Shown: positions 11,745 through 35,400 of the stretch, piece after piece
Layout: every line of letters starts with the position of its first letter
How positions within the stretch are numbered: the stretch's first letter is position 1
Origin: Onchidella celtica
Lineage: Eukaryota > Mollusca > Gastropoda > Systellommatophora > Onchidiidae
Length of the DNA: 64,000 bases
Assembly: GCA_963931925.1 (NCBI GenBank)
Contig: OZ007567.1
Span: 77,256,686-77,320,685 of the forward strand
Direction of reading: 5' to 3'
Program-made: the position numbers and the translations under genes
The notes under the pieces: model-generated
Told to the model about the DNA's origin: nothing
Database searches by the model: none
Seen by the model: the letters and a program-made list of their open reading frames with translations, nothing else

Positions 11745-12361
11745 ATGTATTCTGTTATTATGAAAAAAGTAAAAGTTATCTCACCAAAACTTGGCAAGCC
11801 ATTTACTGGAAATGCACTGGTTGGGTGATGGAAATAGGCAGTAGCAAGGTGACAAAATGCTCTGATGAAATCAAAAAAATCCACCACCCACCTGCAGCAG
11901 TGAAGAAAATGTCATTCTTCAAAATTCAGTGTTTACGTGGTTTATTCAAATTTGATGGTTGTGCTGATCTACAGACAGATTTATGTACAACAGGACATGG
12001 GTAATTGACTCCACAGGAAGTAGGATGACCAAGAGTTGACGTAGACATTTCGAAAAAGATACTGTCTATGGTAAGGTGATCTTTGTTGCTAACTCTTTCT
12101 TGCTTCTGTCCAATGGATGAGAAATATGTCTGTGAGTGGCTGAGGTGAACTTTTTGAGAATAATTAGTACGTATATTCCTTATGATATTCTCATAATCCA
12201 GCAGACAACGTACTCTAAAAATGTTGCTGTGTGAATGAGAAGAAAGATGATTGCTGTAAAGTGAATGGTTATCAAATGCCTGAAAATTCTGTGTTTATTG
12301 TGCAGACTCCATATTTTTGCTTTCTGACACATCAAAAATGGCCACTGATTTTTGAAGTGTT

Positions 12362-12595
12362 ACCCGAGACACAGAATACTGAAATGAACCGTTCCTTCTT
12401 TCACCATATGTCCACAACTTGCGCGCATATAAACACGGTGAGTACTGCTCACAAAGCTCTGTGGTACTACTCTTTTTCATTCAATTATGAAGGGATGTGG
12501 TGTGAATGGTTGCACTGTTGAAATGGATGCATCGCGCGCAAGTCAACGGACGGAAAATAACGAATTGATCCATCTTGGTTTCCTGTGTCTCGGGT
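12362..12595. mobile_element. Foldback MITE, family 1, copy 1
   Basis: Begins ACCCGAGACACAG and ends CTGTGTCTCGGGT, perfect inverted ends. An imperfect inverted match continues inward to a shared TTGCGCGC. A diverged copy lies at 30823-31054. No coding sequence. The target duplication is unclear. Confidence 0.75.
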
Positions 12596-13158
12596 GTTAC
12601 ATTGTTGGTCACAAAAGTAGGGAGCCAAAACAAATTTAGAATGAACTTTGTAAGTGGAAACAGTAAGTGATTGACTTTTTTTAACCAGTGATAGATAGTG
12701 GAAGACTGAAGAGACAAACACTTTGCATAATTTTATGCCAGTATCGAATGTTTTGAAAAATAAGAAAGTTGAAGACTTTCCAATTACCCTTGTCGTGTTG
12801 ATACAGGTAAATTTCAGTTTTGTGCTCATGATGAGTGTTCATTTGTCAAATGTCCTGAATTAAGTTGGATATGGTGAAAGTCAATTCATGTTGTTATTAT
12901 TTTCATTACTTTTTCTTCATCTCTTTTTTGATGGTTCATATATATATATAAATATATATATGTATATTATGTGTGTGTAATGTATATTTATATTTTTCAT
13001 TTCACAATTTGGGGGAGCAATTGGAGGTGATGGTTCTGAATAGTGTTTGTGATATATATCGCATTTTTAAAATCTATTCTGTGATAACCTTTCAGTGATT
13101 GGATCATGACTCAGAAAGGGGGGGGGGGGGTTTGTTGTTTTTTTTTGCCAAGTGTTTT

Positions 13159-14213
13159 GATTCTAGTAGGTAGTCCAAACTGATTTTTACTTTTTATCAC
13201 AACTCACCAGTTATTGTCTAATCTGATGGAGCTTGCTTTTCTAAGAATTCTGATACCAAATTTGTCATTCTGGCTTAAAGGGTTTGAAAGTTATGGCATT
13301 TTCAAAAGTGAAAAAACACATCGAATTTGCTACTTTTTGTAGATTGCACAATAGTCCAACTTTGATCGCCCATAAAATGACTGTTTATTGAGTCACAGCA
13401 TTAAAAATTATCAGTGTCCAAGTCAAAGGGGTATACATTATGCTCAATTTTTTTCGAGGGGTACAAATATAGTACAAGCATCTCATTTTACTTTTTTAAT
13501 CGTCAAACGTCATCCGACGTCAATTTTGTGTGAACTCTTACAAGGGAGACAAAAATAATGTTTTTATTTTTTTTAATTGAAAATTAGGTCAACCGCGTCG
13601 CCATTGACTTAGCACTGAGTGTCAGAAAAAGGTGATGAAATTAAGTATTGGGTGGGTCTATAAAAACAGTCGGAGCTTCGCGCCAAAACATGCCCTAAGT
13701 CTAATTTTGGCACTCCCTGAAAATACCAAGGCTGAGGTTCATTGCGTATAATTTTGATCCTGATCTATTAACGTTTCCGCCAGTTTCTCGATCAACAAAC
13801 TTTTCAATAAACGATTTTTAAAGGAATTTCAACTTAAAACAGGATTAAAAATACATTGAATTAAACCTCATTTATCTGGCTTTCTGTGTGAGTTATTTTC
13901 AAACGTGCGCTACATCGGCGCAACGCGCCGCAGTCCTTTGTTGTGAGGGAGTCAAATCGGTATGTGCTGCTCAGAGCGAAAACGGCAAGACTGTGTCTTG
14001 TTCAAGCAATAAAAACACATGGCTACACACATTAAACAGTATAAATGATAATATACTTTGACAGAGGAAGACTTGAACTTTATTTTGATGTAGGATACAC
14101 GCCGTTTTACATAAATTCACAGCAGTAGTATCCTTGTAATGCTGGCCTAAAATTATGCCAAAACGGGATTTCGCCCCGTCAGCGGGGCAGTTTGGACTAC
14201 CTAATTCTAGAAA
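13159..14213. mobile_element. possible inverted-repeat element, ~1.05 kb
   Basis: The left end contains TTCTAG and TAGGTAGTCCAAACTG; the right end has the complement CAGTTTGGACTACCTA followed by ATTCTAGAA. The arms are only about 20 bp and I see no target duplication or ORF of interest. Confidence 0.35.
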
Positions 14214-16317
14214 GGTGCGGCTTTTTTTTTTTTTTTTAAATTTATTTTTACAAGGAAACACATGTCTTTTTGGTTTCTTTCTGTGTTTGTTTATATACTT
14301 TTTCAGTATTAGGATAATATGTGACACATAAAAGTGTTTAGGTGTGTGTACCAGCCAATCCCAATGCCACCTCCTATGTAAATTTTGAAGTTGTAGATAT
14401 TGATCTCCCCCTTATTTTCTCTGTGCATGTTGTTAAATAGTTATAGTCAAACATAAGAACAGAATAATTGTATTTTTTCATGAAACTGCTATAATATGTG
14501 TGAGTGAGAGTCCCAAGCAAGTAATATTTTTTATGAGTTAAAGCCTTTGAATTTAACCTTTGACTTTGACCACAATACATTTTCAGTCATACTAGAAAAT
14601 GAAGGAAAAAAATTAGCCTTCACTCACATTTTGTGTATTTCTGTATTTTCCTTTCTTATTTGATTTCATGAAATGGTTTTGTAATTTTGTTTTGATGAAG
14701 GCTACTAATTTTTAAATCAAAGATGATCCAGGTGTCAGCGCATTATGATTGTGTCTTTTGCTAAATGGAAACTGATGAACAATTTTTTAAAATATATTCT
14801 GATAATGTAATTCGAGGAATGGGTCCGCATTTTTTTCAGATACATTGTGATGTTATCCCCCATTTCTTGTTTCAAATGAATTTGTATTTCATATTCTGTA
14901 TCACATCATCCTTTGTTCAGTTTTAGATGTATGTATCAGATGCACAGCTTTTGAAGAGATCTTCCTATTGGGTAAGAAAATTGGCAGACACACATCTGTG
15001 ATCAAGGTGCAATTTGGAACTATAGCATAGTTTGCAATATTTCTCACACCTGTTTATACGGCAAAGGTTTCACTGAGTCTCAGATTCCATTGAAATCTAG
15101 CTTTCTTTTAACTGTCAGTCAGTTTTTGTTTTGAATCTGCTGGAGCTATCCTTAACAGCGAAGTTTGAAACTGACATTATGTATATGCTCATTTTGTTTT
15201 ATATGTCATCTCACATATTTACTTAATAAATACCCACGACTGTACATAGCAGAAAGTTTAATTTCAGCTCTACTTATATGGAACTCCAATAGGGTCATTT
15301 TAGTGGCATTGAATTGTACATCATGGCAAAAAAGAAACTATTCCCTTTCATTGATAAATCAGTGGCAAATTGTTGTGAAAAGGTTCAATAAACCACAATG
15401 TTTTCTAAAGATGTAACCCTGCTCTGTTCACTTTCTGCTGTCTCCTGTTCAGAAAAAAATACTTATCATGTCTTTGTATTTTTTTATGTTGCATGTGGTG
15501 GAATTTATCAAGCAAAATCAAAATAAAAACCATGAATAATATATTTATGTTTATAAAATAGTTTCTGTTGATACCTAAGGAACCCCTATTAGTTCTAGAG
15601 TCAGGTCTGAGTTTGAAGAAAGCATGTCAGGTCGACACAATAACGGCAATGTGTTGTGCCAGGAAAATCTAAAAGGATAGACAGGACTTAGTAGAATGAT
15701 TTGATAGAAAATGATCCTACCAGAAGCACCTACCAAACACCTGCATTTTACAAGAAAAGTGAGCCCTTTTGGCAGGGTCTCCTTTTGTGGTATCACTCTG
15801 TAGTATTATGTCTATGGTCTTATCTTTTCCTTGCACTAGTTGCACAATAAGACTATTGTGGTATTGACATGCTGTCTGTCTAACTGGACTAACTCTACTA
15901 AATAAGTGCTGTTGAACACAAAGCAGGATTTTAGGTTCTTCATGACAAAAAAATGTCTCCACCTGAGAGAATACTGGAATACTGTGGTGAGAAATGAAAC
16001 TGACACTAGTGACACAGATGAACACAATACATGTACTATCGTTAGTAACTCAGTGGGATAAAGACTAATGAGAAAACTCCATGCTTGTGTATTACGAATA
16101 CTGGAGCTAAAACATCAATGAGTCTGTTTGAAGCAACTGTTCTGGCAGTGAAGATTCGTGTTGATGAACGTTGATCAAATTATCAAATCCACATTTGATC
16201 TTGCGGAAATCTGGCATTGTGAAATGTTACATGTGGGATTTTTCTGCTGCTTGTGTGTTGAATAGCAAAATGTTACAAAATTTTGACATTTGGAGGCTCT
16301 CATTTTTCAGAACAGCA

Positions 16318-16905
16318 TAGTCTCATAGATCACAAACAAGAATAAGCGACACAACTCAATGGCTATTCATTACTTTGTAATTGTTGAACTTAATGCAGTG
16401 TAAAATGCAAGGAAAATTACTGTAAAGTCTTGAAAAGATGAACAGCACAGGAGCAATATTATCCATTACAGCTGTACAGTTTTAATACAATGTAAATGCA
16501 AAGATAATTTCTGTAGAGTCTTAAAAAAATCAAGAGCTCAGTACTTATTACTATTTTATAATGGCTGTACAATGTAAATGCAGTGTAAAATGAACAAAAA
16601 AAAATTCTTCGCAGTCTTGGAAATGTCAACTCAGTAGTTATTCACTATCTTATAATAGCTGTGCAATATGAATACAAAGAAAATTTCGGTGACGTCTCGA
16701 AAGATCAACAACTCATCACGAGTACATGATAGCTGTACAAATGTTAAAGCCCTGGAAAACGTAAAGAACACTTCTGTAAAGTCTTGAAAAGATCAACAAC
16801 TCATCACGCCTACATAATAGCTGTACAAACGTTAAAACAACGGAAAACGCAATTCAAATTTCTGTAAAGTCTTGAAAAGATCAAAGATCAAACTACAGAC
16901 ACATA
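16318..16905. repeat. Degenerate ~88-bp tandem repeat, about 7 units, 3' of the channel gene
   Basis: The motif TGTAAAGTCTTGAAAAGATC recurs in exact or altered form at about 16421, 16512, 16607, 16687, 16775 and 16863, a spacing of 80-95 bp. Each unit also has AATAGCTGTACAA-like and CAACTCA-like blocks; an earlier divergent unit begins near 16318. It ends a few bases from the channel stop codon, so it probably lies in its 3' UTR. Confidence 0.75.
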
Positions 16906-16915
16906 ATGCCGGGCC

Positions 16916-27278
<10,363 letters not shown>

Positions 27279-28724
27279 ATCCTTGTCTTGTCACAAGGCC
27301 GATTGCCTTCTCCGATATCACTTATCCCCTATCGCAAACAAAATTGCTAGTTGACCTAAAATGTCACTGATTTGTCAAAATGTCAAAAAGCTAACTTTCT
27401 AAAGAAATCACAGACAAGTTTAGAAGCAGAATTAATGAGATTAAACTCCCCCTTTCATACCTGTGGGGCACCTCATGTCAATTCTAAGACTATTTATTTC
27501 ATAGAAAGGATAAACATTTATTTTATAATAAGGACATTCCAATACCAAATCATGTAATATTTGAAAGAAATGTAATGAAAATCATGGGCTGTTTATTCAA
27601 GGATCACACACCCACTTCTCTTCAAATTGAAATGTTGCCCATAAAAATGCTGGCCCTTTTGCCACAATGCAATACCCATTTCAGAGCAAACAATTATCAC
27701 TACATCTCTTCTCTTTTTGTCGTGCGACACTTTCACCCATCTATGAAGGCCCAGTGTTGACATGTTGTAGAAGCTGAATATAGGCTACTGATTTCATGAA
27801 TCTGGAATTTGTGCTTTTATTAATTTCATGTACTATCAAGGGCCTCACACTATCACTGCGACATCACAGCCTACAAAATCATAATCCGGCCTTGCTAAAC
27901 TTGACCCCAAGACAGAGGTACCAGACCCGACATCCAAAGTTTTTTGCGGCGAGTAACCTGGGGATATTTTTACTGGTCTAAGTAATTCTTTTCAAATTGT
28001 TGCAACATTTAAACATGAAAGTTAGGGGCAATCTAGTTTCAAGTGGATTAGCCGCCCGCCCGAGGTCATGCCTAAACACCAAAATTTTGCATTTCATTTA
28101 GCCAAACAGGGACAAAATATTTAATCGCTAGCTAATATTACCGAGATGTCGTTCTCCTGGTATGAGATTCAGCTTCCATCCCAAAGCGGATAAACAAGTA
28201 GGACTACTTAAGACTTATTATTCATCTTTTGCCGAATGAGATGCCAGCTGTGATATAGGCCTACACACTGTATCTCTTTCAAATCGGTGTTGTAGACTTA
28301 TGAGAACATGCAGACAGAGAATAGTGCCTGTAATTATACTAATTACAGGGTAGTCAAAATTGAAACAGTTTGACAACTAGTCTTTATTACAGGATACTCA
28401 GTCAAAAATTTTTGCATGTAGTCATATCAGTAAAAGAAAAGTGCTGTACTGGTATATTACCACAGATCAAAGCAGACATTGTCCTTTCTCCTAATCGATC
28501 ACCGACTTCATAGGCCTGCTTTCTCTGTGTTACGCGGTGCGGATGTAATCTAATGGGAAATGTTGTTAAGGTGTGCAATTCTTGTGTGCAAATTTCAAAG
28601 CTCTGTGGTATGCATAAACGCAAAGTACATGTATTTAGTACGAGTACTTTTGTACTTCCATTAAATTTTTCTCGCTTAGCCCAGCGAGTTTCTATCATTA
28701 TCTGGATTACGAAGTCAGTCTATT

Positions 28725-28812
28725 TTGAGAGAGAGAGAAAGAGAGAGAGAGAAAGAGAAAGAAAGAGAGAACAGAGAGAGACAGAGAGGGAGAGAGAGAG
28801 GGGCAGAGAGAA
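28725..28812. repeat. GA-rich microsatellite
   Basis: Imperfect GAGA/GAAA run. Confidence 0.9.
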
Positions 28813-29179
28813 TTAAAATTTTGTGTGTGTCCATTTACTGGTGAAGCAAAATCTCTTCATAAATGAATTTGTACTTCAGTGTAACAGGAATCAGAAAGAC
28901 TAGAAACACAAGCAACTCAATTAATAACAAATTTGAACCACTGAGAGTTGCGAATGTATTTTATTCTTTTCACAAGAAAAAAAAATCAAACAAATAAACA
29001 AACATTGGTACAAGTGTAGAGGTAAAAACATTGTTCATGAAATTACTCGTAATTTGTCACATGAATGACTTGTCACAGGGTGCAGCATTGACCTCTATGT
29101 AATTCGAACTACTTCTCTTTCACTAAGTTGCCTCTTTTCGCTGACCATCCTGCAAATGACTTTATTTCTTGTGTTTTTT

Positions 29180-29280
29180 TCCTCTCTCTCTTTCCTTCTT
29201 TCTCTCTGCATCTCTCTTTTTCTCTTTATCTGTCTTCCTCTCTCCTTCTTTCTCTCTGCATCTCTCTCTCTTCTTTCCGC
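29180..29280. repeat. CT-rich microsatellite
   Basis: Imperfect CTCT/CTTT run, with a repeated stretch CCTTCTTTCTCTCTGCATCT. Confidence 0.85.
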
Positions 29281-29804
29281 TTCCTTTTATCCTGTCTTCA
29301 TTTCATTTGCCAGGATTGGTCAGGACATAATATGGTCACAATTCCACCGCGATATTAAGCTAAGTTATGATAATTCATTTTGCTTTGATAAATATCGTTT
29401 TATTATGACATAATATGCCTATACTCATAAATATATTTTGTGCCTCCTATAACATAACATTTGCCTGCTGAAAGCCAATACTTTACAAGCTAAACTAACT
29501 CAAATAAATCAGAGTTGCTGACCTTTCAAGTGAGACTATTTCGCATCCCAATCATTTAAATTAAACTAGTCTGTGATGAAAAGTAATTTAAGTGGATGAC
29601 CTAATGGACGGGAATGAGAAAAACAATAATGATCTCACAGAAGACAAAAATGATTATGATGTTGACAACAGTGAAATTCAAAGATTATGACAGCTATGAC
29701 GATTATTATAATAAGATATTACATTTTTTCTCCTCTTCCTGATGCAAAACCTTGTAAAGGAAATCTGTCAGATCTTGCGGTTGAATAGAAATTAAAGCAG
29801 CACT

Positions 29805-29996
29805 TCCATGCACAAACAGATAATATCAAGCAGACTGGACAAGTTGGCATGACAAGTCCACTTGATCCATCTTGCCCCACCTGATCCTGTCATACTGGCT
29901 TGAAAATTATTTGGTTTCTCCCCACACACTCAAGTTTGCTTGTCAAGCATGCTTGATCAAGTGGACTCAGTCAATCGGCTTGTACATGGAGGGGTC
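29805..29996. mobile_element. possible small foldback element
   Basis: Inverted ends: TTCCATGCACAA on the left, TTGTACATGGAG on the right. An inner pair is TCCACTTGATC and GATCAAGTGGA. Short and diverged. Confidence 0.4.
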
Positions 29997-30822
29997 CCTC
30001 AATACAGCCCTTACCCATCAGCTCCCACAATCAGGAAGGTAAACATGGACATGAGGTAACAGATGACAGTGATAACTATGTTTCAATGTAACATGGATAG
30101 CAGTTTGTTGAGAGGATTTGTCATGTTACATATCCCATAGTTATGATCCTATTGTCCTGCCAAGTGTGGTGAAATGGCTCTTACACTAGTCACCTTTCAC
30201 TCATTCTAAATGTCTGGGAGAGGTAAAATGTCAAGGCCTAACTAGGCTTTAACACAAGGGAATTACGAAAAGAACCTATTTTGCTATTCACTGACCACTA
30301 GCTCTGCCATAGAAAGGATGTTGTTGCAAGTAGGCACGTCCCTAATTTTTTATTTTTTTTGTGCACTAGGGATGATTTTAAAGCCTTTTGTGACTCCAGA
30401 GCCAGAGAGCTCCTCCTAACACACCCCCCCCCCCTCCAAAACACGTAACAAACGCCTTAATTAATTATTTTTTATGATTTTCTTTTTGGTTTCCTCCTGT
30501 TGTTTGGTTGAATGAGTAGGGGGACCGTACGTGCTTATAACAACAGCCAACTTACAGAAAAGGATCGAAAATGCCAGTCTAGGTTAAATTCACTTTCTGC
30601 CTAATATAATTTTATAAAGTATAGAATGAACTGTGCTCAAGCTTTCCGTCTGGGTTAAAATTTTGTACTGATGGTATTGTTTTTTTTTTCTTCTATTAAC
30701 CACAATTAGCAAACAAACATGACATAAAGTCAGACGCAAGCGGAAACATTCTTTTTTGCAAAAACTTTTGTAAAAGGTTGTTTTTGGTGCATACTGTCTA
30801 ATTCCATAATAATTATGGTAGA

Positions 30823-31054
30823 ACCCAAGACACAGAATACTAAGACAAACCATTCCTTCTTTTACTATTATGTCCACAATGCGCACATATAAACACATTA
30901 GTACTACTCACAGAGCTCTATGGTAGGCCTACTACTCTTTTTCGTTCAATTATGAAAGAAGGTACAGTACGAATTGTTGCAATGGATGATATGCGCGTAA
31001 GTCGACGGACGATAAATGACCAATTGGTCCGTTATGGCATCCTGTGTCTCGGTT
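30823..31054. mobile_element. Foldback MITE, family 1, copy 2
   Basis: Same family and length as 12362-12595. Ends ACCCAAGACACAG and CTGTGTCTCGGTT; shared interior such as CATATAAACAC and TCAATTATGAA. Confidence 0.75.
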
Positions 31055-32750
31055 TGGGCTTAAGAGTGAACCTTTGCTACACAAAGAAAATGCCTTCTTT
31101 TCTCACTGAGTTTATTGTTGCTATTTTAATATTAATATTTTATACACTGAGGCCAAGCTTGTAGGTTAAAGACCCATATTTGCATGAATTTGACATAAAA
31201 AGCTATGTTTGATCAGGATACCGATTTCACCTGGACTCTGATGAGGACACTGAAGATAAAATGGAAACATGAGCTCTCTGAGGAAGGGCGACTGAGAGAA
31301 ACAATGACAATATTCGTGGCTCTAAATGTATAATGTTTTTTATCATGGAATTTTCGCAATGAGTATGTCACCTTCATATCAATCATGCAATTTTAAGTAC
31401 TGTAGGATACTTTCTTATTTTGTTTTAGGAGTACATTTTGGTCATTCACAAATTTTCAGTCTCCCATAAAATAACATTTACACTTTCATAAAAAAAAAAA
31501 ATCATTATTCCATGAAAGAGACCAATACTATATGATTTAAAAAAATTTAGCTAAGATATCACAAACTGCACAAAAATATTTGTTACTGTTTACTTGTTTG
31601 ATCTAGTGATGAAATAAAAATTCCTGAAAATCTTCCCACCAGTATGAACAAGACACTGATAAGTCTAATTATAACCAGATTCCTACACATGGAAACTGAA
31701 ATTAATTCCGAATTGCCATTTAAGAAAATACACACAAATAATAGCACCCCTTACATATGTCGGAACGGCACCAACAGTTTTGACATTGTGAGAAAGAATA
31801 AACAATTTACTGGATCTCCCCAAAATATCAATTAGAACATACCAGAATAAAATATTCAAAGATATAAGAGTAGAAAATTTTTATTAAGATAAAACGGTAA
31901 CAAAAACTACCTATCAAGCTTGGCAATCGTAAGAAGCCATGTAAGTTCATGAAGGAATAATCTGTTTTATATATATTATACATCAATGAAAATCCTTCAT
32001 TGCTTTACTTTTACAGCTATTCAAAATAATATCAATATAGCACTAATGCTCACTACTAGCACTGCTGTGAGAAAAAGATGAGGTGTCCCTTTATATATTG
32101 CAAGTTGTAAGGAAACAACATGCTGTATTAAGTAAATAAAAATGTCATCCAAGATTTTAATAAAAATGAATAAAAGATATTTGTGGACTCACTAGGTAAT
32201 TGAGTCATGCTAAGTTCAGGCAACTGAAAATGGATAAAATTTTCAGGGTTCATATGAGATTACCTTTTGTTCTGCATCATCTAAACAAATACACCAAAAT
32301 ATGCACCATGTCATAATTATCAGCATATACACTATTGCATTCATGATATATAATATTGAACATATAAACATATTTAGGCTAACACATCTCAATAAGTTAA
32401 TGAGGCTTATTCATATATAATATCAGTCCAATGAATATCTATCTGAAATGAAGTTGAATGAAACCTCATTTAAAATATTGTATTAAAGCAACATGAACAG
32501 CCTATGGTGGTTATGGAGAGACTGGGGTACAAACCCCACATTCATACAGGCAACATGTTCAACACTGAAGATTGCTGTTTCTGTTGTGACCTAGTGTGAA
32601 CTCTTTAAACTATGTTGCCACAATAAACTGAAAATATGTTTTCCTGCCATGACTTGAAACTGGAATTGTTGTTCCTGACCCTATGAAATTTAATAACGAA
32701 GCCTAAATTAAAATTCCCTACTTCAAAAGTATACAATACAAATGTCATTA

Positions 32751-33116
32751 CCTGTGCTTAACTTTTAACTCATTTTTCCCCAAGTAAATTTGGCCAAGTT
32801 GCTCCAGCTGGCCCAAGTAAATTTTGCAGTTTTCATGCTTTTTATAGGGTGCGTTAGTAAAAAATTCATTACCCGCTTATTTTTTAATATTTTTCAATTC
32901 TATTTGGTGGAAATGTTTATAAATGAATGCTTTATGATATTCTGTGGTTGTTTTTATTACTGTATGGGTAAAAAGTATTAATTTGTAAATTAGAATTGAA
33001 AAAAAATAATTTTTTTTTCTAACACAAGAAAAACGTTCGCGGTACAGCTAGGCAAGAAAGGTGAAAACGGGGATTCCCCGTTCGCAGGGAGAAATGAGTT
33101 AAAAGTTAAGCACAGG
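32751..33116. mobile_element. Foldback MITE, family 2
   Basis: Begins CCTGTGCTTAACTTTTAACT and ends with its complement AGTTAAAAGTTAAGCACAGG, about 25 bp of near-perfect terminal inverted repeat. 366 bp, no coding capacity. Confidence 0.75.
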
Positions 33117-33184
33117 AAAACAAATTGATGGGATTGGTAAGTTCATTCTAGACAGACACAAGATGGTGAAATCTATTTTTTATA

Positions 33185-33432
33185 TACAATTTTGTCCCTT
33201 AGAAATCCCATGCAACATCCGCAACCAGCATTACTACGTCAGTCCAGTGTAGATTTCTGTAGGATTCTAGATTGGTAGGATTACCATAGGGACGGGTTCC
33301 CTAGATCGAACTGACGCTGGTGCAATGTCATAACCAGTGGAGCTACATGGTTAACGATGTCATTTCTGTGTGCAAACTTGACATCAATCCCATACAAAAG
33401 ATTTCCATAGGGATGCTGGATAGGATCTTAGT
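33185..33432. repeat. Dispersed repeat, family 3, copy 1
   Basis: Shares several blocks, including AGATTTCTGTAGGATT and GTGTGCAAACTTGA-like sequence, with the opposite strand of 37925-38110. Confidence 0.65.
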
Positions 33433-34299
33433 TACACTTGACCATCAGAACACACTTGGACATTTCACTGTTTGTAATGACAGGGAGACATGGATTTGAA
33501 TTCTGTCTTAGTTAATACTGTAATTTTCAAAGTGACATTTGTAAATCTCCAAATCTGTGAAAACGTCTTCATTTCTCTTCAGTAAGAATGTAACTACTTC
33601 ACGCAGCTGTATGTGGTGAACTGGCAACCTGTTCAGGCTGTTAAGTGATTTTAACCCATGGTATCTTTCTTGTGTTTTGTCTCACAACTGTGTTTTTTTA
33701 CTTGACAAAAGCAGCATATTTCGTATACAGATGTAAACAAGAATTGGTGCACAATGAACATGAATCTATAAAATGGAAGAAAAAGACAGTTAAATTAACA
33801 ATGCATCTAGAAGTTAGCCTAAACCATTATTTTCTTCTAGCTACAGAAAGTTTACTTCAAATACTTCTTTCATATAATTATTTCACTGAAGCTAAATAAA
33901 ACTAAATACAATACTCTACGTTGATGTATAGTTTATTAATGTTTCAAGCAGGAATGCAACATGCACTTTACACCTGAGCATTTCTGAGTAAGTTATCATG
34001 TTAAATATCACATGAGGAGTCAAGATATAGATTTTCTCCTTGTCACAAGTGTGTCAAAACATGATGTGGTCAACTGTCTTTCCTGCTTATAAAACCAGCC
34101 AAATATAGTTGAGCTTTTTTCCTCTTGGCTCTTGAATCAAATGCTAGACAACAATTACTGATCAGTTCCAGAACCACTAAAAACATCACCAGTTTAGCAA
34201 TATTTTTTTTTGAAAAAGTGCCACAAGCAGAATTAGCTTGCACGCTGCTCCTGGCTTTTCTCCTGTGTCCATTGGTCTCACAGAATCTTACTTTTCATA

Positions 34300-34780
34300 T
34301 CTTGTCCAGAAATTCAATAGATGTGCAGCGACAATTGAATCTGAATGCAGCATTCCATACCACATCTACTATTGTTATAGCACCATGTGCATTTCAAGTC
34401 TTCACTGAGAATTGTCACACAAATATACAGTATACAGATGGTATTCATGACACCATCATAGAGTATCATAGAGCAACAGCGGCAGTTTTAAGGAACACAC
34501 CAGCTGTTATGAGCGCATAATAAATATGTTGAACAGATATACGGTACAAACTCTTACTCTTACAGTCAATGCTTTCACAAAAAGCCATTTACTGGCCTGA
34601 CTTGAACCCGTCAAGGTTATTTGGCTTATCTGTATTGGTCTTGATGAAATTTGTTTCTCTCAGTTTCATCTGAAATAATATTAAACCATCAACCACTGAG
34701 AAAATTGGAGCAAGAATCCCAGGAAACATTTGCACTGTCTCACCCTCATTGGATACAAGTCACAAATCCAAAGTACTTTA
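34300..34780 (+). pseudogene. possible decayed Tc1/mariner-like transposase relic
   Basis: A frame near 34590 reads YWPDLNPSRLFGL, similar to the WP..SPDLNPIEHLW motif of Tc1/mariner transposases, followed about 30 codons on by LRKLEQ. Frames are broken. Similarity is slight and remembered. Confidence 0.25.
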
Positions 34781-35400
34781 CTGTAGTAATGAAATCCCCT
34801 CTTTGTCCCACCTGAAATGCTTATCTGAAGTGATCATTAACAACACAGAGCCTGGAAGATGGTTAATCAGAGAAGCCAGGTCCTTAGAATAATTGTCAAG
34901 GTGGCTTTGTTATCAATGTCAGGATGGTGGGTCAGCCTTCATACTGCTGCAACTATGACAGCATTTGGTTTTGAAGTTGGTGAACCTGCACAGTTTCATC
35001 ATTGGGACGATACTACAATAGTCTGAGGCATCTACACATTCTGTGAACAGAGAGGTGAATAATATCATCTTATCTAAATGTCCTCATTACATCTTTATGT
35101 ACAGTCACTTAACATCGCATAATCATAACCTAATTACAAGTTACAAAGATTTGTAATATAAATACATGTATATAGATAGGTAAGTTTAATCTTGCTTGAT
35201 TGTTTGAATTCAATGAATCATTAGAAGCACATAAAATTAGTGCTTTTCTGGTAGTGAGATTGAATAGCATACAAATTTCTCCATATATTTGTGAACATTT
35301 CTGTCTCGGCACATAGTGTGTGCACCTACAGGTTTATGAGTGCTTGCCCAGACATCTCTATGGCAATTTATGAAAAGTGAATGCGGACATTTATTCATTT

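Larger units (their letters stand above)
11423..16317. other. Convergent 3' region between CATIP and the channel gene
   Basis: No supported gene. It holds the candidate CATIP poly(A) signals, one foldback MITE (12362-12595), a possible inverted-repeat element (13159-14213), a short AT dinucleotide run near 12940 and homopolymer runs. Confidence 0.5.

Noticed and set aside
34125..34520. 131-codon plus-strand ORF as a gene
   Set aside because: No splice context or known family; parts faintly resemble decayed transposase, so it is noted only as a possible relic.
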